The notes: generated by a model from the sequence alone, not told the origin. DNA of 64,000 nt from Shewanella gelidimarina (GCF_023283945.1 NZ_JAKIKW010000013.1:62001-126000); one strand, 5' to 3'. Shown: positions 45,097 to 55,029, numbered from the stretch's first letter. Program-made: numbers and translations.

Positions 45097-46002
45097 ATGG
45101 ATCTGAAAACGCTGCACTACTTTGTTGAAGTCGTTAACGCAGGTGGTTTTTCTAAGGCCAGTAAAACCGTGTTTTTGACACAACCGGCACTATCAAAAGC
45201 AATCAGGTTGCTTGAAGAAGAGTTGCAAATGGTGTTGTTAGAACGAGGCAAACGTGGCACTCAAGTTAAGCTGACTGCCGCAGGACAAGTGGTTTACCGT
45301 CATGCTGAACTGCTTATCAATGGTCGGCAACGTATGCTGGCGGAGCTTGATGGTTTGCGTAATCTAACGGGGGGCACATTAAGGTTGGGACTTGCGCCAT
45401 TGGGCAGCGCTGAGTTGTTCGCGCCAGCAATCGCTAAATTTAGACAGCAATATCCCAAAATAGAGATGCAGTTGCTGGTTCGCGGCGGGATTGAGCAAAC
45501 TGCCGCCCTCAAAAAAGATGACATTGAGCTCGCGACAGGGATCATTGATTTTGATGATGAGTTTGACGGGCTACGCATTCGCAACGAGCCAATGGTGGTC
45601 GTTGTGCCCAAGAACCACCCTCTGGCTTCCCAAAAGCAGCTACAGCTTAACGATCTGCGCGATCAAGCCCAAGTGATGTTTGAGCGTGAATACACTCTCT
45701 ATGAATTTGTGTTAAGTGCTTGCGAAAAAGTGGGCTTTGCTCCGACTGAAATAACCCGGGTCAGTCATGCTGATTTTGGTATTGCGCTGGTGGCCGCGGG
45801 GACAGGAGTGATGTTGCTGCCACAGATCATTGCTGAGCGTTATCGAGTCGATGCGGTCGTTAACGTGCCATTGGCCAGTCGTGATCTCCGCTGGGAGTTA
45901 TCGCTGTTTTGGCGTAAACAGCAGACATTATCTTTTGCAGCAAAAGCGATGATTGAATTGGTGAAAATGCAATTAATCGAAGACAATAATAAAGCTGAGT
46001 AG
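45097..46002 (+). CDS. LysR family regulator (CidR-like)
   Basis: A 301-aa LysR-type regulator. The N-terminal helix-turn-helix is classical (MDLKTLHYFVEVVNAGGFSK then TVFLTQPALSKAIRLLEEEL, residues 1-45), and the effector domain spans ~90-295. It is divergent from lrgAB, as CidR is from cidAB, so it is the likely activator of that operon. No ribosome site precedes the ATG. A weak hairpin follows the stop codon. Confidence 0.92.
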   Translation: MDLKTLHYFVEVVNAGGFSKASKTVFLTQPALSKAIRLLEEELQMVLLERGKRGTQVKLTAAGQVVYRHAELLINGRQRMLAELDGLRNLTGGTLRLGLAPLGSAELFAPAIAKFRQQYPKIEMQLLVRGGIEQTAALKKDDIELATGIIDFDDEFDGLRIRNEPMVVVVPKNHPLASQKQLQLNDLRDQAQVMFEREYTLYEFVLSACEKVGFAPTEITRVSHADFGIALVAAGTGVMLLPQIIAERYRVDAVVNVPLASRDLRWELSLFWRKQQTLSFAAKAMIELVKMQLIEDNNKAE

Positions 46003-46053
46003 GGCATTTTAGCTTAGAGGCATTTGGTCTCTTTTTGATAAATAAGAGCAGCA

Positions 46054-46078
46054 TTAAAACGCGACCTAAAGGCCGCGT
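46054..46078 (-). terminator. Probable terminator of the YqaE gene
   Basis: ACGCG-a-CC and GG-c-CGCGT (46059-46078) form a stem with one mismatch and a TAAA loop. On the minus strand it is followed by TTTTAAT, 50 bases after the small gene's stop. Confidence 0.6.
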
Positions 46079-46129
46079 ATCTTAACTATTTAGGCTTTCT
46101 GTTTCGATAATCGAGCTCGAAGAGTGACG

Positions 46130-46294
46130 CTATTTGGTGACAACCCACAACGCGTGTAGCACGCCAGGGATAAAGAACAGTAAACACAAAATAATGTTAA
46201 TCAGTAAGTCTTTGCCTACGCCATTTTTAAGAAAAACAGCCACTGGAGGCAATAAAATCGCAAGAATAATGAGTAACAGCTTGTTGGTATCCAT
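46130..46294 (-). CDS. yqaE: YqaE/Pmp3 family small membrane protein
   Basis: A 54-aa hydrophobic protein, MDTNKLLLIILAILLPPVAV at its start, of the YqaE/Pmp3 (UPF0057) family. The two helices (~5-22 and ~30-50) are linked by FLKNGVGKDLLIN, and the second has the typical ILCLLFFIPGVLHALWVV. Family members help keep membrane potential or salt tolerance. AAGGA lies nine bases before the ATG. It is too short to be found by a 60-codon cutoff. Confidence 0.92.
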   Translation of the reverse strand: MDTNKLLLIILAILLPPVAVFLKNGVGKDLLINIILCLLFFIPGVLHALWVVTK

Positions 46295-46430
46295 AGATTA
46301 TTTTCCTTAAAAGTATTAGCTCGTTAATGACGACATTCGGCTCTCATAACCACAGCTATAAACTTAATCTAAATTAATGATTCTGTAAACGTCATGCCAG
46401 CGCTTAACCAAAAAGCAACTGGCAACAGTC

Positions 46431-46684
46431 TATACCCATTCTACTTGAAGATGCAGGATTCAGTGGGAGTTTAATGGGCTTTAATCAAGGCATTGATTGC
46501 CACTAATGGTCGTTCCCTTGGTAAAATTAATAACACAGAGTAAAGCCCATCGCAGAAGGCGTTGTGCAAGCTCACTTCGTTGTTGCACCAACTTAAAAGG
46601 GAATAACCATTTCTTCGTTAACGCGCCTAGAATTGAACTAGCACAACGACTCTGAAACGAGCATCTTCAAGTAAGATGGGTATA
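46431..46684. mobile_element. MITE-like palindromic element, 254 bp
   Basis: The ends are 24-base inverted repeats (46431-46454 and 46661-46684) differing at two positions; the left begins TATACCCATT and the right ends GATGGGTATA. Inside, ATGGGCTTTA (46474-46483) faces TAAAGCCCAT (46541-46550). GTTCCCTT faces AAGGGAA, and GTGCAA faces TTGCAC, so much of it folds back on itself. It has no gene. TATA at both tips fits a TA target duplication, as in IS630/Tc1-type elements. It fills most of the space (46295-46722) between yqaE and the protease gene. Confidence 0.75.
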
Positions 46685-46722
46685 TAACTTAGCTCATTCT
46701 CAAATCTAGCAACTTCCCCAAC

Positions 46723-49692
46723 CTACAAAGGCCAAGCTTGCTGGCCATCGACTGGAATTGATTGCAGATCTAAGCTCAAGCAGTAATCACCAGGTGCATA
46801 AACGTATACTTGTTTCTCAATCATTGGATAACCCAGCAGCGCGAGCTGGTTCTTCGCGGCCTGAGTGGTTGCCAGCCCCCACATTTGATACAAATCACGA
46901 TAGTCGAGCTTGGTTGAATAGCTCATAGCAATCATCAAAAAGTCATTGTTTGATATCGACTTTGCTGCATCGAGGCTAAATTGACTAAAACCTAGACTCG
47001 CTCGCTTTTGCTCCCAAAGCTCGTTTGAGCCTTTAGCGCGTTCAAATTCCCTGAGTAAGATGTGTAATCTTGCTAACAGATGCCAGCCATTCTCAAGTGC
47101 GGCATGTTTCTGTGCTGCGACCATCATTTGTAACATGGTTGCCATGCCGTTTGACCAACTAGTGAGCTTGGCATCTTGCATGTATGCGAATGGATCTGGC
47201 TGATTAACACTTGCCTGTAATACCGCGAACTCGTCATCGATGTTGAGTCCTTGGCAAGAGGGGAGTTTGCCAAGCTCGGTATAAGCGCGAGACTTACTGT
47301 AGTAAGAGTATGGGTTAGTGGAGGCATGACCTTCATGGCCATCAAAACGTAATCGTCCTTTTTCAAGCCCGTGGCCCAACTCATGGATATCGCCATGTCC
47401 TGTAGGACTAAACGACCAACTGGCGTCATAGGGGTTACCTGAACAGCCAGAACCACACGTCGGCTGATCGGCGTTCATGTGTTTTACCGTATCAATACTG
47501 TCCATCTCCCAGCCTTGGCTGGCAGCAAAATTGCTGATCTCTGCCACTTCATCAATGAATGGCCCTTTAAATCCTGCCAGTAGATGGGGGTAATTGTGTA
47601 CCTGTGTCATGATGGCTATTTCCATCTTTTCAGGCGTATCCCACAGCGGTTCGTGGCGCATGGTTTTTTGCATCTTGTCGAGGCGGGAGTGTACTTCAAA
47701 GTGATCGCTAGCAAGCTCTGCCCAATCGTATTGATCCGCCGCTAAGTCCTGCATAAACTTTTCGCTGTCTTTGCCTTTACGCCAATAGGGATGTTGGCCA
47801 ATGTGCTCAAATGCCAACGCAACCGCTAAGTCTGTTTGATCAAATTTTACCTGTATGGGGCCGCCATAAGGGCTGGTGAGTTTAATGGTTTCACCGGCTT
47901 TGACTTCTATACGACTCGATTGGAGATATTTAGGGCGGTTATAGCCATTAACGGCAAATTCATGGGTCGAACCCGAGCGCTGAGTATTGATAAATACCCA
48001 TGTACGCACGTCACTATGATCAGTTCGAGTGACCTTGACGGTTTGCCCTGGCAGCGCGTACACGCCTGCAGAGCGGAAGCCTTTTTTACTGCCGATGGTG
48101 ATATTTTTGTCGACCGGCGTAATATGGCTAAAGTCAGTGCGACTAAAGTTGCCTAAGTCATTAGGGACGTCATTGATATTTCTGAAATGATAAACACTAT
48201 AGTCAGCATAATAAGCTTTAAGGTAATTTAGGCTATCCGTGCTGTTAACATCCATTGGGTACTGAATTGATTGACGGTAACCATCGCCTAATAGGGTCAA
48301 TAATTTATATAGCTTATGATCTGACAGGCCAAAAATATCCTGCTTAGCGACATCAAAGGCCTGAATATTCTGCTTGATTTGCTTAAGTGCAGGCTGGTAA
48401 TTCTTACTAAAGCTGTCATCGCAACTGCTGGCGCAATTGGCTAAGGTAAAGTCGATGTCACCGCTATCAAATAAGCTTAACCAAAGCTGCTCGCTTTGCA
48501 GCGCACTGTGGTCTCTAAGCATGGCAGTTGCTGATGACCAATCTGCTTTATCTTGAGCAAAATAGTTACCGGGACCGCCGGGTCCCTGCATCGAGAATCC
48601 CATAGGTTTTAACACCGTTTGCGTTAACGGCACACTGTTCCAACTATGAAGGTGCATATACAGCAGAGGTTGCTTCGCACTTTGGATCTGCGCGATGAGT
48701 GGCGCTACAGTATCTATCGAGAATAGCTCCGCAGATCCGCTGATCACTAATTGCGCCTCGCTTAAACAGCTACTTAGTGTCGCTTCGTCACCGCAGGTAC
48801 TGACTTGCCAATCAGGGTATTGGCCCGCTACCCAATCGGTAATACGGTTAACCGTACTGCCGTTCATTAAAAAGAGTCGTACCTGTTTTTCTATTGCTAA
48901 TTGGCTTTGATCTTGGGCGAGCATCCAGCCTAAAAGACGCTTAAAGCTGGGCTCAAATTGGGCGTTATTGCCTTGCTGTAAGCTTGAAATGATATCGGTG
49001 CCGAAGGCCGCGTTACGTTGGCCCGCTTTGTCGCTAGTGGCAGCAAACGTTAACCCCTTATTACCCGTTACTACGGCGAAGGCTCTTGTTTGTGGGTAGG
49101 CATGTTCAGCACCAGAGAGCTGGATCATCTGTGAATGACGACCTTGGTCATACACCACCGCGTCATTAAGATAAATGCTCTGTAAAAGCTCAGCACCCTC
49201 TTGGCTATAGTGAGTAATATGCTCAAGGCTGCGTTTAACAATGGTAGCCTCTAACCCTGCCGATATACTGGCATCGCCAGTTTGCATTGCAGCGCTAATT
49301 TTATCGTTTAATAGAATATCGACCGTATCGATGGTGGTTTGATTACCACTGTCAGTCACACTGAGTGATAGGGTGATTTTACCGTCTTGACTAAGATTGC
49401 TGGCATCAAGCACCACCCCATTAATTTCGCCATTGATCAGTTGGATCTCTGGGCCAGCAGTTTGCGACCAAAAAAATGAAGCATTGCCCGTTGCATGAAT
49501 GGTAACATCCGCAGTCACCGACAGGTGTTTGTCATTCCAGGCGGTGATAGGATCACCTAACTCAACCTCTGGAGCTAGCACGGTTGGCGGGGGAGTCGTA
49601 CCGCCGCCATTATCTATTGGGTCTGAATCTTCAGAACCACCACAAGCGGACAAGCCCAGTACTATGCAACTAGATAACAGCCAAAACTTCAT
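46723..49692 (-). CDS. ImpA-like (M60/gluzincin) lipoprotein metalloprotease
   Basis: A 989-aa surface or secreted metalloprotease. The lipobox is LSAC (residue ~16), followed by a Gly/Pro/Thr linker and an Ig/PKD-like domain (~40-130). The catalytic site HELGH has H770, E771 and H774, with NPYSYY and TELG downstream, as in ImpA and M60-type enzymes that cut heavily glycosylated proteins such as mucins. VKVTRTDHSDVRTWVFIN-like strands before the site fit the ImpA layout. GGAG lies upstream of the ATG. The enzyme probably cleaves extracellular glycoproteins; the natural target is unknown. Confidence 0.82.
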   Translation of the reverse strand: MKFWLLSSCIVLGLSACGGSEDSDPIDNGGGTTPPPTVLAPEVELGDPITAWNDKHLSVTADVTIHATGNASFFWSQTAGPEIQLINGEINGVVLDASNLSQDGKITLSLSVTDSGNQTTIDTVDILLNDKISAAMQTGDASISAGLEATIVKRSLEHITHYSQEGAELLQSIYLNDAVVYDQGRHSQMIQLSGAEHAYPQTRAFAVVTGNKGLTFAATSDKAGQRNAAFGTDIISSLQQGNNAQFEPSFKRLLGWMLAQDQSQLAIEKQVRLFLMNGSTVNRITDWVAGQYPDWQVSTCGDEATLSSCLSEAQLVISGSAELFSIDTVAPLIAQIQSAKQPLLYMHLHSWNSVPLTQTVLKPMGFSMQGPGGPGNYFAQDKADWSSATAMLRDHSALQSEQLWLSLFDSGDIDFTLANCASSCDDSFSKNYQPALKQIKQNIQAFDVAKQDIFGLSDHKLYKLLTLLGDGYRQSIQYPMDVNSTDSLNYLKAYYADYSVYHFRNINDVPNDLGNFSRTDFSHITPVDKNITIGSKKGFRSAGVYALPGQTVKVTRTDHSDVRTWVFINTQRSGSTHEFAVNGYNRPKYLQSSRIEVKAGETIKLTSPYGGPIQVKFDQTDLAVALAFEHIGQHPYWRKGKDSEKFMQDLAADQYDWAELASDHFEVHSRLDKMQKTMRHEPLWDTPEKMEIAIMTQVHNYPHLLAGFKGPFIDEVAEISNFAASQGWEMDSIDTVKHMNADQPTCGSGCSGNPYDASWSFSPTGHGDIHELGHGLEKGRLRFDGHEGHASTNPYSYYSKSRAYTELGKLPSCQGLNIDDEFAVLQASVNQPDPFAYMQDAKLTSWSNGMATMLQMMVAAQKHAALENGWHLLARLHILLREFERAKGSNELWEQKRASLGFSQFSLDAAKSISNNDFLMIAMSYSTKLDYRDLYQMWGLATTQAAKNQLALLGYPMIEKQVYVYAPGDYCLSLDLQSIPVDGQQAWPL

Positions 49693-49870
49693 TTATTTAA
49701 CACTCCATAACTATTTAGTTACATTGTCTATTAAAATGATTGCAAAAGCAAAATAATCAATAAAAACAATGGTTAAGTCAATTTTTTGGCTGGTGGTGGA
49801 ATATTGGCAATGTGCAGTGATAAACGGCTTGATGATAAGTACTGGCTAGCGCGGTTTTATGGCTGGCAAT

Positions 49871-49897
49871 AAAAAAGGCAACCCGAAGGTTGCCTTT
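49871..49897 (-). terminator. Terminator of the holC-valS operon
   Basis: AAAGGCAACC-cgaa-GGTTGCCTTT (49874-49897) is a 10-bp stem. The A6 run at 49871 gives the minus transcript a T-rich tail, about 50 bases after valS. Confidence 0.9.
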
Positions 49898-49947
49898 ATT
49901 TCGTTCGCGTTAGCCATTTGCTAAAACGTTAGTTTAACGATGTAAGC

Positions 49948-52863
49948 TTAACCTTCTAGCTTAGCCAATTCTGCTTTCTGCTCAGTTAGCTTTTCAATAT
50001 CACGTTGATATTCAGCTTGCTTGGCACGTTCTTTTTCAATTACGGCTGCAGGAGCTTTAGCTACAAAACCTTGGTTCGATAGCTTGCCTTCAATGCGCTT
50101 GAATTCGCCAGCGGCTTTTTCAAGTAACTTATCGATACGCGCCACTTCTTTAGCCACATCGATTAAGCCCGCCATTGGGATCAATAGTTCCATGTTACCC
50201 ACAAGTTGAGTGGTCGACATTGGCGCAGTTTCACCGTCCGCTAGAATCGTCATAGACTCAAGTTTCGCCAGCGTCTTGAAGAAGGTTTGGTTCGCCTCTA
50301 AGCGCGCCTTATCTTGCTCACTGACACCACGAAGTAGGGCATTAAGTGGCTTAGATGGGGCAATGTTTAGCTCGGCGCGAATGTTACGCACCGCGGTAAT
50401 CACTTGCTTAACCCACTCAAGATCTTCCATCGCCACGGCATCAACTTTGTCTGCCTGATATTCAGGGAACGCAGCCAACATCAAGGTGTCACCTTCAACA
50501 CCGGCTAGCGGCTTAACGCGTTGCCAGATAGTCTCGGTAATGTAAGGCATCATTGGGTGCATGAGGCGCTGCATCTGCTCAAGTACCGTCACAAGCGTGT
50601 GGCGAGTACCACGAAGCTGCGCGTCAGTACCACTTTGCATCACAGGCTTAGTCAGCTCTAAGTACCAATCACAGAACTGGTTCCAAGTGAACTCATAGAT
50701 AGTGTTAGCCGCAAGGTCGAAACGGTAGTTAGCCATGTGCTCGTGGTAAGCTTTAACGGTTTCATTGAACAAACCGATAATCCAGCGATCAGCAATCGAC
50801 AGTTCCATTTCACCCGGCTTGCCATCAACTAGGAGTTGACCACAATCTAACGCTTCACCGATAGCATCGTCAGCAGCATCTTCCGTTTGCACTTCAGTGT
50901 TCATCAGTACGTAGCGTGATGCGTTCCAGATCTTGTTACAGAAGCTGCGGTAACCGTCTAGGCGTTTCATATCCCAGCTAATATCACGGCCGGTTGACGC
51001 CATAGACGCTAAGGTAAAGCGCAGTGCATCAGTACCATGTGCTTCGATACCTTCGCTAAACTCTTTACGGGTACTTTTCTCTATTTTAGCGGCCATTTTA
51101 GGCTGCATCATATTGCCAGTACGTTTTGTCACTAACGATTCAAGATCGATACCGTCAATCATGTCTAATGGGTCGAGTACGTTACCCTTAGATTTAGACA
51201 TCTTATTACCGACTTCATCACGGATAAGTCCGGTCACATAGACGGTTTTAAAAGGCACCTGTGGCTTGCCGTTTTCATCTTTGATGAAATGCATGGTCAT
51301 CATGATCATACGGGCAACCCAGAAGAAGATGATGTCAAAACCCGTCACCAACACATCTGTTGGGTGGAAGGCTTTAAGCTCAGCGGTATCTTTTGGCCAA
51401 CCCAAAGTAGAGAAGGTCCACAATGCCGAGCTAAACCAAGTATCAAGTACATCGTTGTCTTGGCGCAGTACCATTGAATCATCAAGTTTGTATTTAGTGC
51501 GTACTTCCGCTTCGTCACGGCCAACGTAGACTTTGCCCGCTTCGTCATACCAAGCTGGAATTCTGTGTCCCCACCAAAGCTGACGTGAAATACACCAGTC
51601 GTTAAGGTCACGCATCCACGAGTTGTACATATTCTCGTATTGCTGTGGCACAAACTTAATATCGCCGTTATCAACGGCTTCCATCGCTGTTTTAGCCATA
51701 GGTGCAACAGACACATACCATTGGTCTGTTAATAGTGGCTCAATCACTACGCCAGAACGGTCGCCATAAGGCACTTTTAATGCGTGTGGATCAATCTTGC
51801 CCAGTAGACCCAAGGTATCAAGCTCAGCCACAACCGCTTTACGTGCTTCAAAACGGTCAAGACCGGCATAACGCTCAGGCAAACTATTGTCTAATTCAGT
51901 GTTAGCCGTACCGTCAGTGTTAACTATTTCAGCGCTTGAGCGGATAGCCGCGTCAAAGGTCAAAATGTTGTACATAGGCAGTTCGTGACGCTTACCAACT
52001 TCATAATCGTTAAAGTCGTGTGCCGGAGTGATTTTCACACAGCCGGTACCGAATTCCATATCGACATAATCGTCAGCAACGATTGGGATAAGACGGTTAA
52101 CAATCGGCAGGTGAATAAACTTACCGACTAAAGAGGCGTAACGTTCATCATCTGGATGCACGGCTACGGCACTATCACCTAGCATGGTCTCAGGACGCGT
52201 AGTGGCGATCTCTAAGTAATCTTTGCCATCGCTAGTCAATGCACCTTGGGCGAGCGGGTAGCGGAAATGCCACATGCTGCCTTGTTTTTCTTTGTTCTCA
52301 ACTTCTAAATCTGAGATAGCAGTGTGTAGGGTTGGATCCCAGTTGACCAAACGCTTACCACGATAAATCATGTCATCTTCAAACAGGCGGACAAACACTT
52401 CTTGTACCGCTTCAGACATGCCATCATCCATGGTGAAACGCTCGCGTTCCCAATCAACAGACGCGCCAAGACGACGTAGCTGTTTAGTGATGGTGCCACC
52501 AGACTCTTTCTTCCAGTCCCAGATACGATCGATAAAGTTTTCGCGACCTAAATCATGACGATTTAGCCCTTCTTCAGCAGCAATTTTACGCTCAACCAAC
52601 ATCTGCGTTGCAATACCAGCATGGTCAGTACCGACCTGCCAAAGGGTGTTTTTGCCCTTCATACGCTGATAACGAGTCAAGGTATCCATAATGGTATCTT
52701 GGAAAGCATGGCCCATATGCAAGCTACCCGTCACGTTTGGTGGCGGGATCATGATGCAATAGTTGCCTTGAGACTCGTCGCCGTGTGGCTTGAAGTAACC
52801 TTTCTCTTCCCAGTTTTGGTAAAGAGACTGTTCGATAGACTGCGGGTTATATGTTTTTTCCAT
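49948..52863 (-). CDS. valS: Valyl-tRNA synthetase
   Basis: Class I synthetase that charges tRNA-Val, with editing of threonine. The 971-aa protein has the HIGH motif as HMGH ([14 protein letters not shown], ~residue 40-53), the KMSKS motif in [13 protein letters not shown] (~560), an editing domain (~200-340) and a C-terminal coiled coil (~905-965). It is about 20 residues longer than E. coli ValS (951), partly from an acidic insert at ~655-680. It follows holC by 26 bases, the conserved order in gammaproteobacteria. Confidence 0.97.
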   Translation of the reverse strand: MEKTYNPQSIEQSLYQNWEEKGYFKPHGDESQGNYCIMIPPPNVTGSLHMGHAFQDTIMDTLTRYQRMKGKNTLWQVGTDHAGIATQMLVERKIAAEEGLNRHDLGRENFIDRIWDWKKESGGTITKQLRRLGASVDWERERFTMDDGMSEAVQEVFVRLFEDDMIYRGKRLVNWDPTLHTAISDLEVENKEKQGSMWHFRYPLAQGALTSDGKDYLEIATTRPETMLGDSAVAVHPDDERYASLVGKFIHLPIVNRLIPIVADDYVDMEFGTGCVKITPAHDFNDYEVGKRHELPMYNILTFDAAIRSSAEIVNTDGTANTELDNSLPERYAGLDRFEARKAVVAELDTLGLLGKIDPHALKVPYGDRSGVVIEPLLTDQWYVSVAPMAKTAMEAVDNGDIKFVPQQYENMYNSWMRDLNDWCISRQLWWGHRIPAWYDEAGKVYVGRDEAEVRTKYKLDDSMVLRQDNDVLDTWFSSALWTFSTLGWPKDTAELKAFHPTDVLVTGFDIIFFWVARMIMMTMHFIKDENGKPQVPFKTVYVTGLIRDEVGNKMSKSKGNVLDPLDMIDGIDLESLVTKRTGNMMQPKMAAKIEKSTRKEFSEGIEAHGTDALRFTLASMASTGRDISWDMKRLDGYRSFCNKIWNASRYVLMNTEVQTEDAADDAIGEALDCGQLLVDGKPGEMELSIADRWIIGLFNETVKAYHEHMANYRFDLAANTIYEFTWNQFCDWYLELTKPVMQSGTDAQLRGTRHTLVTVLEQMQRLMHPMMPYITETIWQRVKPLAGVEGDTLMLAAFPEYQADKVDAVAMEDLEWVKQVITAVRNIRAELNIAPSKPLNALLRGVSEQDKARLEANQTFFKTLAKLESMTILADGETAPMSTTQLVGNMELLIPMAGLIDVAKEVARIDKLLEKAAGEFKRIEGKLSNQGFVAKAPAAVIEKERAKQAEYQRDIEKLTEQKAELAKLEG

Positions 52864-52889
52864 GGGAGCGTACTTATCTCAAACTAAAA

Positions 52890-53363
52890 TTAATTGGTTG
52901 TATTGCTCAAGTCTTGGGTCGTTAGTGCTATCCCAAGAGTGCGATATTGCCGATAGCGATCACGTGCAATCGCTTTATGGCTATCATCGTTGGCAACGAA
53001 GTCGATAATCTGACCAAAGTTTACTGCAAATTGCGGTACTTGGTCTGCAAGATTAATCAGAACATGGCGATTTTTATTGGCCCCAAGCCGATCAAAGCCG
53101 ATTTCAACTGGGGCGCCACCTGCCGGCCCTTCACCTTTAAGGTTATGCGGGACGAAAGATTGCGGTTCAAACTGCCATAAAAGTTCATCAATGGCATAAG
53201 CCTGATCTTTGTCAGTGCAATGGATGTAGACCCACTGTTGGTTCACAAATGCCTGTTGAGCCAACTCACACGCAAAAATATGCACCTGCTCTAACGCTGA
53301 AAATTGAGCATGGGGCTGCGTATGACTGCCGTTAGGCATGAGATAAAACAGAGTCTGTGACAT
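52890..53363 (-). CDS. holC: DNA polymerase III subunit chi
   Basis: Chi subunit of the clamp-loader complex, which links DNA polymerase III to single-strand DNA-binding protein. The 157-aa protein shows the family pattern: VHIFACELAQQAFVNQQWVYIHC, LDELLW-like AIDELLWQF, FVPHNL and IDFVANDD with YRQYRTLGI near the end. E. coli HolC has 147 aa. It is followed by valS in the same operon. pepA, which usually precedes holC, is not in this place. Confidence 0.9.
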   Translation of the reverse strand: MSQTLFYLMPNGSHTQPHAQFSALEQVHIFACELAQQAFVNQQWVYIHCTDKDQAYAIDELLWQFEPQSFVPHNLKGEGPAGGAPVEIGFDRLGANKNRHVLINLADQVPQFAVNFGQIIDFVANDDSHKAIARDRYRQYRTLGIALTTQDLSNTTN

Positions 53364-53588
53364 CGTTTATTCTTAGGGTCAAATTCTTAAGGTCTAAGCA
53401 ACTTGGCTTTTGGACTGACGAAAGAGGAGATTTTACACTAAAAGTAGCAATGAGATCAGCCCCTTTTTAAAGGGACTGAGGTTTTAAGTGCGGCGACTAT
53501 TTTCTAAGATTTACGTGAGTCCTTAATTAAGAACTGTGTGCCACAGTGATTGAAGCGTTTACATAAAGAAAAATTGAATTTGTGACTC

Positions 53589-54257
53589 TTAAATATTGAG
53601 TTTTTCTTTCTTAGGTTTGAACACTTTTGAAGCCTTTCGTCTGGGTTTCTTTTTATCAATAGCGATAATGGGTAGGTTAAACCTTCTGCGCTCATTGTTG
53701 ACTAAAGCCTCAGGCATATTGTCTTCACAATAATGAGCAAACTGCTCTAAATAGATACGTGAATATGCCCCGTGTTCTATCGTCAACGGCTCACCCAAAT
53801 CAAGCCTTTTATGTTTAACCCATGCTTCTAAAGAGTACCAAATTGATAGATACATAGGACCCCAAATATTCATAAAATGATTTCGTGAAATCAAATTATG
53901 TAGAGCCATATATCCTATACGCTGAAGCTTTACACTGACCTCTTGGGCTGCTGCCAACTCCTCAGTACTCCAACTGCAATCGTACTGTTTTATATGCTCG
54001 CCGGGACAATTACAGTAGGAACGACTTTTATGTGCATTAGTTAAAATACGGATTGCAGGTTTTAAGAGATCCATTTCAGCCATCGCCCAGCGAAGAATGT
54101 CAGCATCTCGGGATAGCGAAGACTCTTTAATATTGTTAGAACCTTGCTTCAGACCGTAGAGTAGCAACCCCGTCAAAATAACCATCAAAATATTGGTTAA
54201 GCCTGAAACGCCATTCCAGTCGAAAGTTGTTAGTTGAACTTTAAATTCGTCAAACAT
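53589..54257 (-). CDS. DUF4760-like membrane-anchored protein
   Basis: A 222-aa protein with one N-terminal membrane helix (~19-36) and a cytoplasmic remainder. ADILRWAMAEMDLLKPAIRILTNA and a helix-rich middle (LQRIGYMALHNLISRNHFMNIWGPMY, given by limits ~112-138) recall DUF4760, a family of unknown function. It is rich in Cys around YCNCPGEH and ends in a very basic tail (KKKPRRKASKVFKPKKEK). It lies between conserved operons, beside large repeat arrays, and has a poor ribosome site, so it may be an acquired accessory gene. The exact family is uncertain. Confidence 0.55.
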   Translation of the reverse strand: MFDEFKVQLTTFDWNGVSGLTNILMVILTGLLLYGLKQGSNNIKESSLSRDADILRWAMAEMDLLKPAIRILTNAHKSRSYCNCPGEHIKQYDCSWSTEELAAAQEVSVKLQRIGYMALHNLISRNHFMNIWGPMYLSIWYSLEAWVKHKRLDLGEPLTIEHGAYSRIYLEQFAHYCEDNMPEALVNNERRRFNLPIIAIDKKKPRRKASKVFKPKKEKLNI

Positions 54258-54390
54258 AAGCCGTTGCTGTAAATGAAAAAATAAAAAGTAACATAGGTAG
54301 AGGATTATTCAAGTTGTAAGTCTTAGATAGGGATATTTAGTTGCTCTGCCAAACATTGATTGTAAAGCACGACCACCAGTGCAGAATAGC

Positions 54391-54467
54391 ACTCGGCAGT
54401 ACTCGGCAGTACTCGGCAGTACTCGGCAGTACTCGGCAGTACTCGGCAGTACTCGGCAGTACTCGGC
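54391..54467. repeat. Decanucleotide tandem array, seven full units
   Basis: ACTCGGCAGT is repeated seven times without error (54391-54460) and then continues as ACTCGGC. Perfect identity suggests recent expansion. The unit is not a multiple of three, so no protein frame is kept. Confidence 0.97.
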
Positions 54468-54530
54468 TCTTCCTGCTCTTTCGGCTCTTCCGGCTTTATC
54501 CGCATTCTCGGTCTGTCACCGTCTCAGCCC

Positions 54531-54785
54531 TATCCGGCTTTGCACCGTCTTCGCATTCTCGGTCCGTCACCATCTCAGCCTTATCCGGTTTTGCACCGTC
54601 TTTGCATTCTCGGTCTGTCACCATCTCAGCACTATCCGGCTTTTCACCGTCTCAGCCTTATCCGGCTTTGCACCGTCTTCGCATTCTCGGTCCGTCACCA
54701 TCTCAGCCTTATCCGGCTTTGCACCGTCTTCGCATTCTCGGTCTGTCACCATCTCAGCCCTATCCGGCTTGTCACCGTCTCAGCT
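54531..54785. repeat. 51-bp minisatellite, five long units plus a short one
   Basis: Units beginning TATCCGG start at 54531, 54582, 54633, 54659, 54710 and 54761. Four complete 51-base steps are regular; the unit at 54633 is only 26 bases, and the last is partial. Each long unit contains CACCGTCTTCGCATTCTCGG and CACCATCTCAGCC. The array stays open in all three plus-strand frames, but no ribosome site or recognised protein goes with it. Confidence 0.93.
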
Positions 54786-54802
54786 AGATCCACAGATACA
54801 AA

Positions 54803-54833
54803 AAAACCACTCTTAATAAAAAGAGTGGTTTTC
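54803..54833 (-). terminator. Intrinsic terminator after 6S RNA
   Basis: AACCACTCTT and AAGAGTGGTT form a 10-bp stem. Read on the minus strand it ends in seven T, 13 bases past the 3' end of 6S RNA. Confidence 0.85.
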
Positions 54834-54845
54834 AGTAAATTTAAA

Positions 54846-55029
54846 TTGCTCCCCGGAACACCGACCGCTTGACGTAGCCCTTGAACCGTAGTTCAAGGCG
54901 GGTAAACGCATACCTCCTAAGGCTTCTCGATACGAGCCGAGCTTGCACAATGTCAGTAAAACGTTCACCCTGGGTTTTGTAAATATCGGCACAGGGACAT
55001 TGCCAGCTAGCGCGAATCCCAGGGAGCAA
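54846..55029 (-). ncRNA. ssrS: 6S RNA
   Basis: 6S RNA binds the sigma-70 RNA polymerase holoenzyme and mimics an open promoter in stationary phase. The 184-base span matches E. coli 6S in length. The ends pair (TTGCTCCC with GGGAGCAA). Reading the minus strand, TGCCGATATTT, GAGAAGCCTTA and CCTTGAAC...GTTCAAGGGCTAC correspond to conserved parts of E. coli 6S RNA. It lies directly downstream of zapA, the classical ssrS location. The usual downstream ygfA gene (5-formyltetrahydrofolate cyclo-ligase) is absent here. Confidence 0.92.

Noticed and set aside
54341..54872. Overlapping open frames in all three plus-strand frames across the repeat arrays (up to 148 codons).
   Set aside because: They arise from repeats lacking stop codons; there is no ribosome site, and their sequence is only repeat translation.
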